Below are positions 24,287 through 35,980 of a stretch of 64,000 bases of DNA, one piece after another. The position numbers and the translations under genes were made by a program. This stretch comes from Macrotrachela quadricornifera (taxonomy: Eukaryota; Rotifera; Eurotatoria; Philodinida; Philodinidae). Under the pieces are notes generated by a model. The model saw only the letters and a program-made list of their open reading frames with translations, was not told the origin of the DNA and ran no database searches. The first letter of the stretch is position 1. Each line of letters begins with the position of its first letter. Where the stretch lies: positions 216,873-280,872 of the forward strand of contig JAJEKB010000498.1 in NCBI GenBank assembly GCA_022393335.1, written 5' to 3'.

Positions 24287-27036
24287 TTTTTTTTTTTTTC
24301 TTTCGACACAAAAAGGGCACACGTTCAACGAAAGAAAGAGAACAAATATTGATAGAAAGGGAAAGAATAGAAGAAAAGATTTCTTTATTATAAAGAGTTG
24401 AATTATTCGCGAGACATGAGCACACGTGGAATTCGATCTTCTTATCACTAACTCATGTGTTTATTATTGACGCAATGATTGAGAGAAGCACGCACATATG
24501 AATGTCGACACACACACACACACACATATCTATGTATATCAATCGACGAGCCGAGTAATTACCACGGGCTTAAGGGAGAAAAAAAAAGAATTGCACAAAA
24601 AATAGAGAACGAGAAGGCCAATGATGATATATGTTGTCTATCAGATAAATCATTAGTGTCGCCCGGTTGTGTGTAAAAAGAGAAATGTCTTCAATAGATC
24701 TACATTAATAAATACAGGAAGTCCTTCTAACCATATGTCAAAATAAAAAAAAAGAAAATCTTTCTATCAATCATTGAATCTTGATAGAAAACAGATTTAT
24801 ATTTACGTGTTATTAGATCTGTCTTGTTTTCTATTATCTATTTTTTTTCTTTATATATTCCTCGAAGATAATAATCAAACAAATAAACAACTAGAAAAAA
24901 AAAAGACAATACTTCTAATATACAATGAATGAAAGACATGATTATTAAATAAAAATCATCATAGAAATATTAATAGAAACCTAATCAATGTATTAATTCA
25001 ATAAATTCTTCTTCTTTTTTTTCTTCTTTTCTTTTGATAATAGTTATTTATTCAATATAAAAAAATTTGTTTCGTAACTTCTTTGTTAACAGAAATAATT
25101 TATCAATTATTTATAAGAGAAAGTAAAAGAAAAAGTGTGAAATTAGTAAGATATTAATAAAAATTAGTTGTACAATTATTCTTATTTATTAGATTTCATA
25201 TGAACAATGAATTTGAGATATTATTCGATAATCTAATCATCCAAATATAATCATTATAATTTTGACAGTTGCTGTATATCATTATGCAAATCTGTACATT
25301 TATTTCACATAAAATTATTAAATTGTAATAGGTTAAATGAGAACTAGAATAAAATATTCAAAAATAATTAATTATTACATATAGACAAACAGGGTATCTT
25401 CGAATATTTTTAGTATTATGATTGCGAATGTATTGAATTTGTTAAAATTTGATTGTTTGTTATCAAATAGATGTATAGATTTGAATAACGTAATTTCATC
25501 GTACATTCGAGTATCAAATTTCATGTTCATTTAATCAAAAGTTTTTTATTCAGAATACACGCAAGAAAAAAGAAACGGTTAGTAATTGACCAAATTGTTC
25601 AGAATGGTTAAAAATATTTTTCCAAAAAAGTAATACTATCACTATAAATAGTATTCATAAAAAACTTTTATATCAAAGAATAGCGCATTGAAAGTTGAAT
25701 TTATTGATACTAAATCGTAAAGGTTATCATATTGTTTCAAAATTAAATTCAGAAAATGTATGAATATAAAGTATAAAGTTGAAACAAAAACAACTATCCA
25801 TTCTTCGGATGAAATATTTATTGCATTTGCAAACCATATAGAACAATCAATAATTAAAAGGTTATAGAAAATATAAAATCTTGGACTGAGAAAAATGGAA
25901 TTTAGTATTTAAAGGGCCTCTTTTTTGAGCTTATTTGAACAATATGTTGAATTGAAAGTTGGATCTAGTAGGACATCTTTTTTAAGTAGCAAATCAATTG
26001 TAAGGCACTGTCCTAACGATTTTTTGTGATATAATTGTAAAAATAGTTAAAATGCCTTTAGCGAAAAATTTTTAATTTTTTTTTTAGTTACCAAACAAAA
26101 AAGGATGCGCATCAGTATGTCAGTAATGTATAGTAGTATAAAAACACATGAGTTACTCAGAAAGAAATAATGTTAGCTTATTGCATTTGTTTAATGAGTT
26201 AAAAAAGACTCTCTGAAATATATATTAGAAATATGTCATGTCAAGATCTTTTTTAGCGTTTTTTCTCAAGACAAAAAATGAAATAACTCTCTCAAAATAA
26301 GGAATAATCTATGTTTATTTTTTATTTTAAAAATCTCCATCAGGGCTAACTTTTCATTGAACAAATTTTTGGTACTTGATTTCTAGACTGAAAAAAGTAA
26401 AATTAACTGTCAAACAAAACTCATTTTTTTTATACTTATTTTAAAAACCTTTTCACTAAAATGCCGATAAAAAAATGGATGGAAAGAAATTTGAAAATTC
26501 TGTTCGATGATAAGCTGCGTACGATGGTTAGCTTTAATTTGGAACCAATTCAAGCTCTGTAGCTATTAGGATCATGGAGTTATTTCGATTCTCCTGGAAT
26601 ATAACAAAACAAGCTGAAACTTGGGTTTACTGAGGGGTATCAGATGGAAATTTTTGTCATAGACTTTTCTTACTAGGATCATTAATTTACAAATTTATAT
26701 GTGAATTACATTACTTAAAATTATAGCTTGGTGGTTTGAATTTAATCTATTGTTAACTGAATGATTAACTTTAGATTTATTTTAATTTTTTAGAGAATAA
26801 GATTGTACTTGATGACTTGCATCATTAAAAATAGGTAGAAATAGTAAATTACTTGTTTTCAATGAATGAAATTGAATATGGCATAATACTATTTTTTTTT
26901 AATGATCAATAGTAGGTTTGTTCTTTCGACCGCGTCTGTAATTTATATTAAAACAAAGAAGGAAATTGATACTTTTCATCTACTCGTATCTATTTAATGA
27001 GAAGAAATGAAAAGGTTTGATGTTTCTCTCTATGCG
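24287..27036. other. Intergenic; short CA microsatellite, no supported gene
   Basis: Contains a (CA)n run at about 24508-24527 and a homopyrimidine/homopurine stretch near 24290-24400 upstream of the MAGUK start. The rest is AT-rich with no domain-bearing frame. Confidence 0.5.
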
Positions 27037-27044
27037 TATATAAG
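27037..27044 (+). promoter_or_regulatory. TATA box of the 27127 gene
   Basis: TATATAAG lies 83 bp before the ATG at 27127 and is the same octamer as at the lectin-CAP gene. A transcription start about 30 bp downstream would leave a 5' leader of roughly 50 nt. Confidence 0.5.
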
Positions 27045-27126
27045 GTATGAAGTATTCAATCATTTTCAAGTAACTTATTGTTTTTGAACGACTAGATCTT
27101 CTCAATAAAATCAAAGTTTATCAATA

Positions 27127-27522
27127 ATGTCTCACACATCTAATATAACACATCCTTCAAGTCAAGCTCATGCAGCAGGTCATTCGCACAAAAATATTGT
27201 TCAACAATTTGCTGATGCTGTTAATGGAAATCACTTAAATAATCTTGATAAATATCTTGAGACTGATGTACAAAAAACAATTGATTCTCAAGTTGTTTAT
27301 AAAAATTTAACAGAAGCTCGAGATTATTATACAAAAGAACATACGAACAAAAAAACAGCTCATTGGAAAATTATTAATATTAATGATGATGATCAAAAAG
27401 GAAATACAAGTCGAGCTCGAATTAATTATGATAATAAAACATATAACACAACATATACATTTTCATCTTCAGGAAAAATTCAACGTATTGATGCTACTCT
27501 TGATACTACAACTACTCATTAA
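27127..27522 (+). CDS. Small NTF2/SnoaL-like candidate protein
   Basis: Intronless 131-codon gene with a TATA box upstream and normal codon use for the window. After a polar His/Ser-rich N-terminus (residues 1-22), the layout resembles an NTF2/SnoaL-like fold. There is a helix (IVQQFADAVNGNHLNNLDKY), then LTEARDYYTKEHT, then alternating strands ending KIQRIDATLD. The family contains small pocket proteins and enzymes, and no catalytic residues can be named. No signal peptide. The fold assignment is by pattern and moderate; the gene itself is well supported by the promoter and composition. Confidence 0.65.
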   Translation: MSHTSNITHPSSQAHAAGHSHKNIVQQFADAVNGNHLNNLDKYLETDVQKTIDSQVVYKNLTEARDYYTKEHTNKKTAHWKIININDDDQKGNTSRARINYDNKTYNTTYTFSSSGKIQRIDATLDTTTTH

Positions 27523-28354
27523 TAACTATTTATCATTATAAACACATTTTATACATTTATTCAAGCTAACATATTTTAAATTTTTTATAAATGCTATTTA
27601 ATCTTGCTTTTTTCTGAATGTTTTAAAGTAAATGTAGAATAAACTATAAAACATTCATATTGATCCACAATAAATTACACACAAATTGGAAAATGGAACG
27701 TGACAGTTTCATTAACTTGACTGGCATGATACCTATTCATAAGCAGCACTAACCATGATCTACAATTTGACAATTCGAGAAAATTTCTAGATTTTTTTGA
27801 TTTTCTTGAATTTCAAACTAGTATTGATAGTGAGGCTGCAATTACTCTTCTACTTAACAGTGTAACAGAAATCTAGAAAAATATCCTTCATTTGTGAATT
27901 TATGGACCGTGGTTATATCTCTGTATAAGTGCTAATATAATAACGTTAATTTTTTTAGGCCTGATAAAAAATAATGTGAGTTAATAGTTTTATTTGTAAA
28001 GAAAAAATCTCAAAATTGTTCAAGATTCAGCGAACGTGGTAGTAAAAGGCTTATCTTAACAGTGTACGAATATTCAGGAAAATATGATCGCTTCTTTCGT
28101 TAAAACTAGTAACAGAATCATTGGGATAGCGGCGTCCATAAAGGACGTCCAGGCAAATGCGAAAAGAGAAGATCAGCCGAAATTGAATATTTTTTGACGA
28201 GCGGAGGGAGAGAAATCAGACATATCCGGATGTCTAGATGGTGGTTTTAGTCTTTTTTCGTTGTCTTTTTCAGTATTTTTTGTGAAATTTCTGAATATAA
28301 GTGATTTTTGTTCAGTATTTTCGTAAGATAGGTCTGTTACAGTTCTATAAAAAA
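27523..28354. other. Intergenic, no supported gene
   Basis: AT-rich spacer. A short GC-richer patch near 28125-28160 contains GGCGTCCATAAAGGACGTCC, a small palindrome of unknown role. Confidence 0.4.
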
Positions 28355-28790
28355 TTACGTTGGTTAAGTGTATCGTGGACAGAAAGTGATTTTGGTCGAA
28401 AATATTTTTTGACTTCTATCTGAAAGTTTTTATGGTTAGATCCATTTCAAGGAAGATCTTAGAAGAATGTAGATCTCCCACGTTATTAGAATGTTTAAAG
28501 TCCATATTTTTCTATAAAGGTAAATCATACATTAGACTAGCACAATCTCCGAAGGATTTGTTTTCTCAATGTATTTTGACTGAGTTATAAAGTCTTTCAG
28601 GATATCTGATCACACGTGTTTACAATGAAAAAACGTGTTGGTCCAAATCATGCGAAAATCCTATCTACATTCTCCCAAGACCTTCTTTGAAAATGGCCTG
28701 AATCTATAAGATTTCAGCTAGAAGTCACAAAACTTTTTAGCCAAAGTCATTTTCTATCCTCGATCTATCTAACCATTACAACATAATCAA
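28355..28790. repeat. Diverged foldback repeat
   Basis: The left arm at about 28360-28480 (including GACTTCTATCTGAAAG and GAAGAATGTAGATC) is the imperfect reverse complement of the right arm at about 28655-28790. The centre lies near 28570. More mismatched than the other foldbacks in the window, so probably older. Confidence 0.6.
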
Positions 28791-28914
28791 TAAAAAAAAG
28801 GCTTTTTTCTGAACAGTAGTTGAGTATTCATGAATTTACTGATGTATATTTCGATTAATATAAACCAGAAACGATTTTTACATGATAAAATTCTCTACCG
28901 ACACACCAGAGCTG

Positions 28915-29695
28915 AGACGGAAGTACATGTACTTGTATTTGGATGAAAGTACTTGTACTTGTCCTACCTCTGATAACTATGAGAGATTCTATGGGGACTT
29001 TTGTAGAGCATCCTCAATAACCTTAAATTGGCCCGAACAACCCTATGTTCCGTTCTTCTTTTCATGGAAAAAAAAATGCCTTGAAATCTGATTGGCTCAA
29101 AAACCCTTTTGTAACAACCAATTAGATAGCAGGAAATTGTAACTCGCTTATTTTACGGATAACCGTGAGAGATTCTGTGGAGATTTTTGTGGAGTACCCT
29201 CGATAACCTTAAATTGGCCCGAACAACCCTATGTTCCGTCTTTTTTTTCATGGAGAAAAAACACCTCGAAATCTGGTTGGTCGAAATTTCCATACTAAGA
29301 ACACCTTTATAGGATAATACTTGAGGATCCAAGGATACCTCTATTATATGGGACATGAGGACCTGAGAGTATCGCATTATATAGGACTTGAGAACTCTAA
29401 AGTGAATTAAAGTCTCACTTTTAACTTTTACAAAGTGTTTTCAAAGTTAAAGTGACAACCCTACTCAAGAGGAAGAAAAGTTCCCGTAGACAGTGTAATA
29501 GTTTATGTGACAGGTTAACTAGAAAAATGGCCTCAAAATCTGATTGGTTCACAAGCCTCAATCAGGGCTACATAGAAAAAGGTGTTTGAAGTAGATATCT
29601 GTCAAGTACAGTCTTTCAAGTACAAGTACTTTCGACGAAGTACAAATACTTATACTTATACTTGATGTACTTGTCCTTGTCCTACCTCGGAAACT
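28915..29695. repeat. Repeat cluster: GTACTTG motif arrays and a 130-bp direct duplication
   Basis: Both ends carry arrays of GTACTTG/CAAGTAC motifs followed by CTTGTCCTACCTC (28921-28975 and 29605-29690). Between them, 28970-29095 and 29155-29280 are direct copies of each other. They share AACCTTAAATTGGCCCGAAC and differ at about one base in ten. No coding capacity. The whole looks like a non-autonomous element or its nested remnants. Confidence 0.65.
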
Positions 29696-30109
29696 GACAA
29701 AAGTTAAGTATCCTTTTCTTCTAACATGTTTTCTTTTTTTGAGATATTGCATATTTTTAATTGAGTATTAATCTTTTTTTTCTATGCGATAAAAGCAATT
29801 AAAACAAAATATATAGAGATGACTATGGCATCCTTTGGGAAGACCTAGAAAAGTTCACAGTTATCTATAACTGTTTTGGGCTGTACCCACTTATGATAAA
29901 CCATCAGATAGGAGCCTCTTTTAAATATTATCTAGAATTCAATCGAACTTTTTTATTAGCTAATAGATTATCCTCTTGCAAATGCATTGATGAACAAATA
30001 AGGAATAAATCGAAATCAAAAAGTAAAGGTGTAAACATAATTATTTTATCCTTCAAATCTTCTGAGTTTTGAAACGTCTTCTTCTATCAAACATTTTTTA
30101 TCAAGCATC

Positions 30110-30675
30110 ATGATACATAGATCGAAAAAACAATCGCTTACATCAATGGCTTTAGGAAGAAGATGGATCACTGGTACATGTGCGCAATTGTCTGATAATG
30201 ATGATCATCAAATTTTGATGAATTTGAGTAACTTGAGCGAAAACAAATAACAAGAATCTTTGATTTAATGGATATTGTTGCTCTGTTTAAAATGGTCAAC
30301 AAACAGACTTCTTTACGGTCTCTATCAGTATTGGTGTATTTATCGCTGACATATTTTGATGTGTCTTAGAGAAAAGCTGATTTAGTTTTAAAAGAGATCG
30401 ATGCACTTAGTGCTGAAACATGTAATAAATGAAGTAAAATATTTATTAAAGATGCTTTGGACGATTTTCTAAAAGACAATAGAGGCGAAAAATGTGGCCA
30501 AACCTTCTTTGATATGTATTCTGAGTTAAAGAACATTGTTAAACTTTATGCTTTGGAAGGGTGCAAAAGAAAGTCGGCGTCATTTACTTCATTGAAATTA
30601 ATTCATCATATAAACAAACAGTATTATAAATTGACAGGAGAGGTGAAAAAGATCCCTTTTTGTGGTTCAACTTAG
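30110..30675 (+). pseudogene. Unrecognised broken coding fragment
   Basis: Reading the plus strand with two or three frame changes and stops gives coherent coding-like segments. These are TSMALGRRWITGTCAQLSD, then VLKEIDALSAETCNK, then DALDDFLKDNRGEKCGQTFF, then DMYSELKNIVKLYALEGC. Codon use resembles the real genes. No family is recognised. It sits inside a repeat-rich block and may be the relic of a transposon-borne or duplicated gene. Confidence 0.35.
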
Positions 30676-31538
30676 AAAGTTTCATGCATCTCAGATCTTT
30701 TTGTATTAGTTAGTGTTCATTATGAAGTAAGATTATTACCCAGATCTATCATTACGACGGTAGTAATACCATCGTAAACGATCGGAAATGACATTATTAT
30801 GGCTGTGAATTAACGTAACACACCGTGTTAACAGTAAGTAAAAAAGAAGAACTGCTCAATATACTTCTTTGTCACTAGAACCGAAAGCGCCTTTTTCTCT
30901 CGCATTGCTTTGAACATCAACTTCTCCTTAGACACTGCCACAGAAGATTTTTCGATGCTTTTATGTAGCTCCTTGAGGCTTTATCGTACATTTTCAGAGA
31001 ACTGTCATAGGCTTTCAAGGCTTTATCGTAGCTTGAAAAGCGTTCGATATTTGCTAGTGCTAGACTTTTTTTATTATCAATCAATAAAGAACATCAATAT
31101 TTTTGTTCATTTAATATTGGCGATAGTGCTTTTAAGTTAATTAGACAAAATAAAAAAATAAATTATTTTTTCGTATCCATAATATTATCTTGGTTCATTA
31201 CCTTTTCAATTATTATCTATTCTTAGTACATAATTATTTAAATAAAATACAACAACACTTTATTATAGGGTTGTAGGAAAACGTCGAAAGCAAATAATGA
31301 AAAGAGGAAAACGTCGAAAGTAAAAAATGAAAAGAGGAAAACGTAGAAAAGAAAAAGACAGGAGAGAAAAACATCGAAAGGAATATGTAGAAAAGGAGAA
31401 CGTCGAAACTTTAAAAGACTACAGTACAAAAAATTTAATTGTTTTCGTTCGTATTGGTCACTCCTGTAACCAGCATATTCTAATTTTCATTCAGCAAAGA
31501 AAATTTTCTCATATTATAGATATACATATAATTTACAA

Positions 31539-32193
31539 GTAACGCTCGTCCAAAGACTCGCTCAGCTCTTTCTCGTAGAAATCGTGTTTCTAAACTACCG
31601 TCATGCTATTTATTTATAAAACTAAAAAAACCGAAGTCAGATTCAAGTTCCTCGACCCGGATTACCCTACAGTCAACCATTATAAAAAAAATTTTTTTGC
31701 AAAAAAAGTGATACTTTGTGTAAAAAAATGAATCCGAAAAATAATTTGAAAAACTAACATCAGATTCGGATTCCGCGACCCCGATTAACCTTCGGTTAAG
31801 TTGCATAGAAAATATTAATAAAATGTTTTTTTGACCTTGTGCGGACATACACGCAATCAATCAATCAATCAATCAGACAATTTATGTTTGTAAGACTCTT
31901 CTCTACGATAATGAGAATAATCAGCAATGGTGTTCATTACACACCACGATGAAATCATCATTTCGTGAAAAATACCAAACCTCACCAATTCCTAACATTA
32001 ATTGATCAATGCTGATACCACGTGATCACCGAACAGACTTCAGATTCGAAGTCCCCGCATGGAAAAACCTCTAAAAATGTCTTTTTCGAAAAGTCGGTTT
32101 TTGATGTTTTTTTGACCCTGCGGACATACAATCAATCAATCAAGCAAGCAAACAATTTATGTTTCTAAGACTCTTCTCTACGAGAAAGAGAAA
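31539..32193. mobile_element. MITE family M, copy A
   Basis: Starts CAAGTAACGCTCGTCCAAAG and ends GACTCTTCTCTACGAGAAAGAG. The two ends pair imperfectly (CTCTTTCTCGTAGA near each end). Inside are a run of AATC tetranucleotides beside CGGACATACA and a second, partly duplicated terminus at about 31885-31925. Similar copies lie at 44373-44876 and, inverted, at 62195-62996. No open frame, so it is non-autonomous. Confidence 0.75.
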
Positions 32194-32320
32194 ATGGCAA
32201 CAAACCTCGAACCTGAAATTAGTTCATTTAAAATTCACCAATCTGAAGTACCATTTACCTTATCGAACAAAGGTGAACCACAATTAATATATGAAAATGC
32301 CATATTCAATTTTAATAAAG
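32194..32320 (+). pseudogene. Fragment resembling a FLYWCH zinc-finger N-terminus
   Basis: An ATG directly after MITE copy A opens a frame containing EVPFTLSNKGEPQLIYEN. The KGxPxLIYxxxxF pattern is how FLYWCH-type zinc fingers begin. The following Trp/Cys/His part is lost and the frame runs into low complexity. FLYWCH domains are often found with MULE transposases, so this may be a transposon relic. Identification rests on a short match. Confidence 0.35.
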
Positions 32321-34724
32321 AAAAAAAAATAAGATGTTATTACATTATAAATTTTCTCTCATCTTTTTTTTTATAAGCTAATAAACATACTACTTAACAT
32401 ACATAAAAAAATTGATTAATCATTTCGACGTTTTCCTCGTCCACATTTTTCTTTCGATATTTTCCTCTTTGTCTTCTTTTTATTTCTACATTTTCCTTTT
32501 CTATATTTTCTTTTTCGACATTTGCCTCTTCTGTTTTTTTTTCTTAATTTTTCTCTTTCGATGTTTTCCTTTTCGATGTTTTCCTGCAAGATCCTTTATT
32601 ATGATAAGAATATATTTTTAATTTTTATTTATTTAATTGTTTCTTTGTTTATTGATTAAATAAATGATGAATTAGTTTTAAAGAATATTTGACATATTAT
32701 TAATAATTTGTTTAACATATTCTTGTGTGAAGTAGACGCTACTAGTGAAAGGAAAAGAATCGCAAACTGTGTATGTATTATTTCATGATAGACCAATAGA
32801 AATAAACGGTTTCGATTCGAGGGCTCAGCGTTTATAGGAAAAAAAAGCAATGTCATCTTCTTACATTTCTATTAAATACCCAGGTCGAAGCTGAGCCACC
32901 GGATTCTGTCAAATCTGTTTCAATTAGATGAATTCCGATGACTGAATCCGACAGAATTCCGACTGTCGGAATCCGATCGAATCTCAATTGAATCCCTTAA
33001 CTTTCGACAAACTCAGATTATCGGATTCCGATGAAGTCGGATGGGTGGATCCGATAGGATTCAGTTATCGGAATGCAGTCGGTTCCGAGCAGTTAGAAGT
33101 CGGATTACAATGCACCCTATCATTTGTATGGAATTCATTTCTAGCAGAAAGCGATTTTGTAGACTTTATAAAAGTCAGCTGAGGCATGCAACAAATTGTG
33201 TAAAATGGAGGATGACTATTGCAAAATGGTTAAATTGGGTCTCGTAGAGGAGTATAGGTAAAAAGAAAAAAGAAAAAAAGCTGAGGGGAAGTAAGGAGAC
33301 GTTTGGATGGAAATATTTCACAGAAAAAAATTCAGTTTTTGGCGGATTTTGGTGCGCTGATTCTGAATATCATGTTTATTTTCCACCAAAAGCAATTTTA
33401 AATAACGAAAACCTGAAAATATTTACTATTTTTATGGTATTTTCAATGAAAATTCAGTTTCTTAAAATGTTAGTTTTTTCGTTGAAACTAAAAATCTCCG
33501 TTGAATGATTTCGTGATCTTGTATCCTTGCATCAGTTCCAGTAAAAATATAATTAAAAGGAATGAAATCGAGTGGGGGGAGGGTATGGCCCATGGAAAAA
33601 GCACTAACTCCTTTACACATCGTTTGTTTATAATGAAAATCGGGAAAAAGGATGTAAAAAACGATTTATTTGTAATGTAAATAGGCAAACGTCTTTTAGT
33701 AAACATGAGGATGAGGACAAATAACAGCCTTTATAAATTTTAGATATTATTCGACTTGTCCTTCAATTGGTGCGTATTATTATAAATAATGATTCTTTTT
33801 AGCACTACGAAGTTATAGTTTATATAGATATAGCAGGAAGATTTTTGTTTGAAACGCATAGTTTCATAGTCTCATTATAATGGCACTATTTTAGATTCGA
33901 AATTCGATGTCTAGTAATGCACATTTGATCTAACCTAGCTGTTGAAATCCAATTTCTATTATTTTTGACTGATATTCGATGACTTTCGAACATAATGATT
34001 ATCATTGAGTTTCAAGTACATATTGTATCTGGACTCAGCCCTAAAAACTGAATCGACCTATGTGTATTTGAATTTGTTACAATGACTTTTATTTCTTCGT
34101 CAATATTTTAATCCTGTGTGGTTCCACGGAAATGTGATAAGATAGATTTCATCAAAAAGTTATTTGGACAATCGCAAAACTATTTATAACCTTGTGAAAT
34201 GCTGTTCTAGCAAAAAAAAGATTCCTGAATAAGTAATAAAGTAGTTGTTTTGATAGAATTTATTTTTTCGCATATTTCTGACGGAGATCATCAATAAGAA
34301 ATTAACCGAAAAACAGGTAACCGAAACAACTTCTAAGATAGATAGATTGATTCAGCTGCTTATGCTGATTCCAAATATGATATCTGTTTGAAGCCGAATA
34401 GTGATCATTATGTTCAAAAATCATCGAATAGGAGCCACAAAAAGATAGAAATTGGATCTCAAGAACAGGACAAGAGTAAAAATGTTGTGCTAGACGTCGA
34501 ATGTTGCATTGAAAATAGTTGCATTAAAAAGAGCATACTCTGTAAAATCAGGCTATTTTATAAAAAACAACTATATATTTTCTGACACAAAAAACTTCGG
34601 TGCCTCTTCCTATTGCAAAAACTGAATTTTCTTCTTTTTCAACACAAACTAGTTTTTCAAGTGGGAGCATTTAAGAGTGTGGGAATAAGTTTATAGATAT
34701 CAGAATACATTTGTAAGGATCAAT

Positions 34725-35345
34725 TTATTAGGCTACAGTAACAAAAGTGTAGATGTGAGGGTATAAGTACACGTGCATACGTGTGAGTGTATATATAAGA
34801 GCATACGTGTAAGGGTATACGCTCAAGCATATAGGTTAAGGAAACGGGTTAGAAATATAAATTTAAGGGTATAGGTATGAGTACAGTAATAAGGGTATAG
34901 GTATGAGTACNNNNNNNNNNGGTAGGTGTAAGGTCATAGATTTAAGGAAATTGATTTAAGGGTATAGTTTTAAGAGTACAGGTATAAGGATATAGGTTTA
35001 AGGGTGTTGGCTTAAGGGTATAGGTTTAAAGACATAGGTTTAAGCGTATAGGTGTAAGGGTATAGTTTTAAGGATATAAGCATAAGGGTATAGGTTTAAG
35101 TATATAGGTTTAAGCGTATAGGTATAAGGGTATAGTTTTAAGGATATAGGTATAAGTGTATAGTTTTAAGGATATAGGTATAAGGGTATAGTTTTAAGGA
35201 TATAGGCATAAGGGTATAGTTTTAAGGGTATAGGCATAAGAGTATAGGTATAAGGGTATAGGTTAAGACTATGGATTTAACAGTATAGATTTTAGAGTAT
35301 TTGTATAAGGGTAAAGGTACGATTATAGGAGTATAATCAGAGTTG
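34725..35345. repeat. Minisatellite of about 12-14 bp units (AAGGGTATAGGT)
   Basis: Tandem units such as TTAAGGGTATAGGT, AAGGATATAGGCAT and TAAGGGTATAGTTT run over about 600 bp, with unit drift and higher-order pairs. Ten N at 34911-34920 interrupt the array, so its true length is unknown. It is not the TGTGGG repeat reported for bdelloid telomeres. Confidence 0.85.
34911..34920. other. Assembly gap (10 N)
   Basis: Ten undetermined bases inside the minisatellite, flanked on the left by two near-identical units. The gap size is probably nominal. Confidence 0.99.
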
Positions 35346-35980
35346 TATAGTTGCAGAGCATAGGTCTTTGTCATTATTTTTATAATTCTAATTAATTATT
35401 ACATGTTTAAAGTTATAGTAAATAGGAAAGAGAACAACTATAGAACACTGTTTTAAATCCGACCTGATCTTGTCGGATCTCTTATGTTTCGTGTTAGAAT
35501 CCGATAAGATCCTGCCGCATCCATTCATCGGAACTCGTCGGAATCATCAGGATCCTTTCCCAGTTGAATGTTCGTCGGATTCCGGGTCACTGGATTTTGG
35601 GTTCAATCCGATAGAATCCGGTCGCATTTCATCGGAATCCGACTATTTCGGACATGATCCGACATCGGATCCGGTCGGATCTGTCTAGATCCAATGGTCG
35701 GAAGCTTCGACCTGGGTAGTTAAAGTTTAGAACTTTTCTACTAAATCTAATGGTATGTAGAATGAATAACCTATCCAATGTTAGTTTCTTTTCTCGTATG
35801 TTTTAGAACTGTTATAATATATTAGTTGAAGTTTTGGAAACAAAAATTATTGATATATTAAGATTTTTTATTACTTTACACCAATTAGGTTATATTGGTC
35901 TGATGCACAATTACTACGTTATATATTGGAATTTACCGAAGAAGTTGTTTACAAAAAATATTAATCAATCACAAGTTACT

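Larger units (their letters stand above)
31256..32605. repeat. Inverted GAAAACGTCGAAAG arrays around a MITE
   Basis: 31260-31420 carries GGAAAACGTCGAAAG-type units on the plus strand. 32424-32600 carries the same units on the minus strand (TTTCGACGTTTTCC). The outer ends also pair (TTTATTATAGGGTTGTAGG against CCTGCAAGATCCTTTATTATG). The two arms enclose MITE copy A and a gene fragment, making a composite of about 1.35 kb. Confidence 0.65.
32879..35716. mobile_element. 2.84-kb non-autonomous element, TA-CCCAGG...CCTGGG-TA ends
   Basis: The sequence starts TA/CCCAGGTCGAAGCT at 32877 and ends with its exact complement AGCTTCGACCTGGG/TA at 35718. This is a perfect 14-bp terminal inverted repeat flanked by TA on both sides. 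About 200 bp inside each end is packed with TCGGATTCCGA-type motifs (32900-33105 and 35455-35700). The interior holds a minisatellite with an assembly gap and no transposase. The longest interior frame is about 70 codons and has no domain. Class II origin with TA target is inferred. Confidence 0.7.

Noticed and set aside
34725..35345. TTAAGGG-like units as an internal telomere repeat
   Set aside because: The unit is 12-14 bp and contains GTATAGGT; it is not a run of TTAGGG or of the TGTGGG reported for bdelloids.
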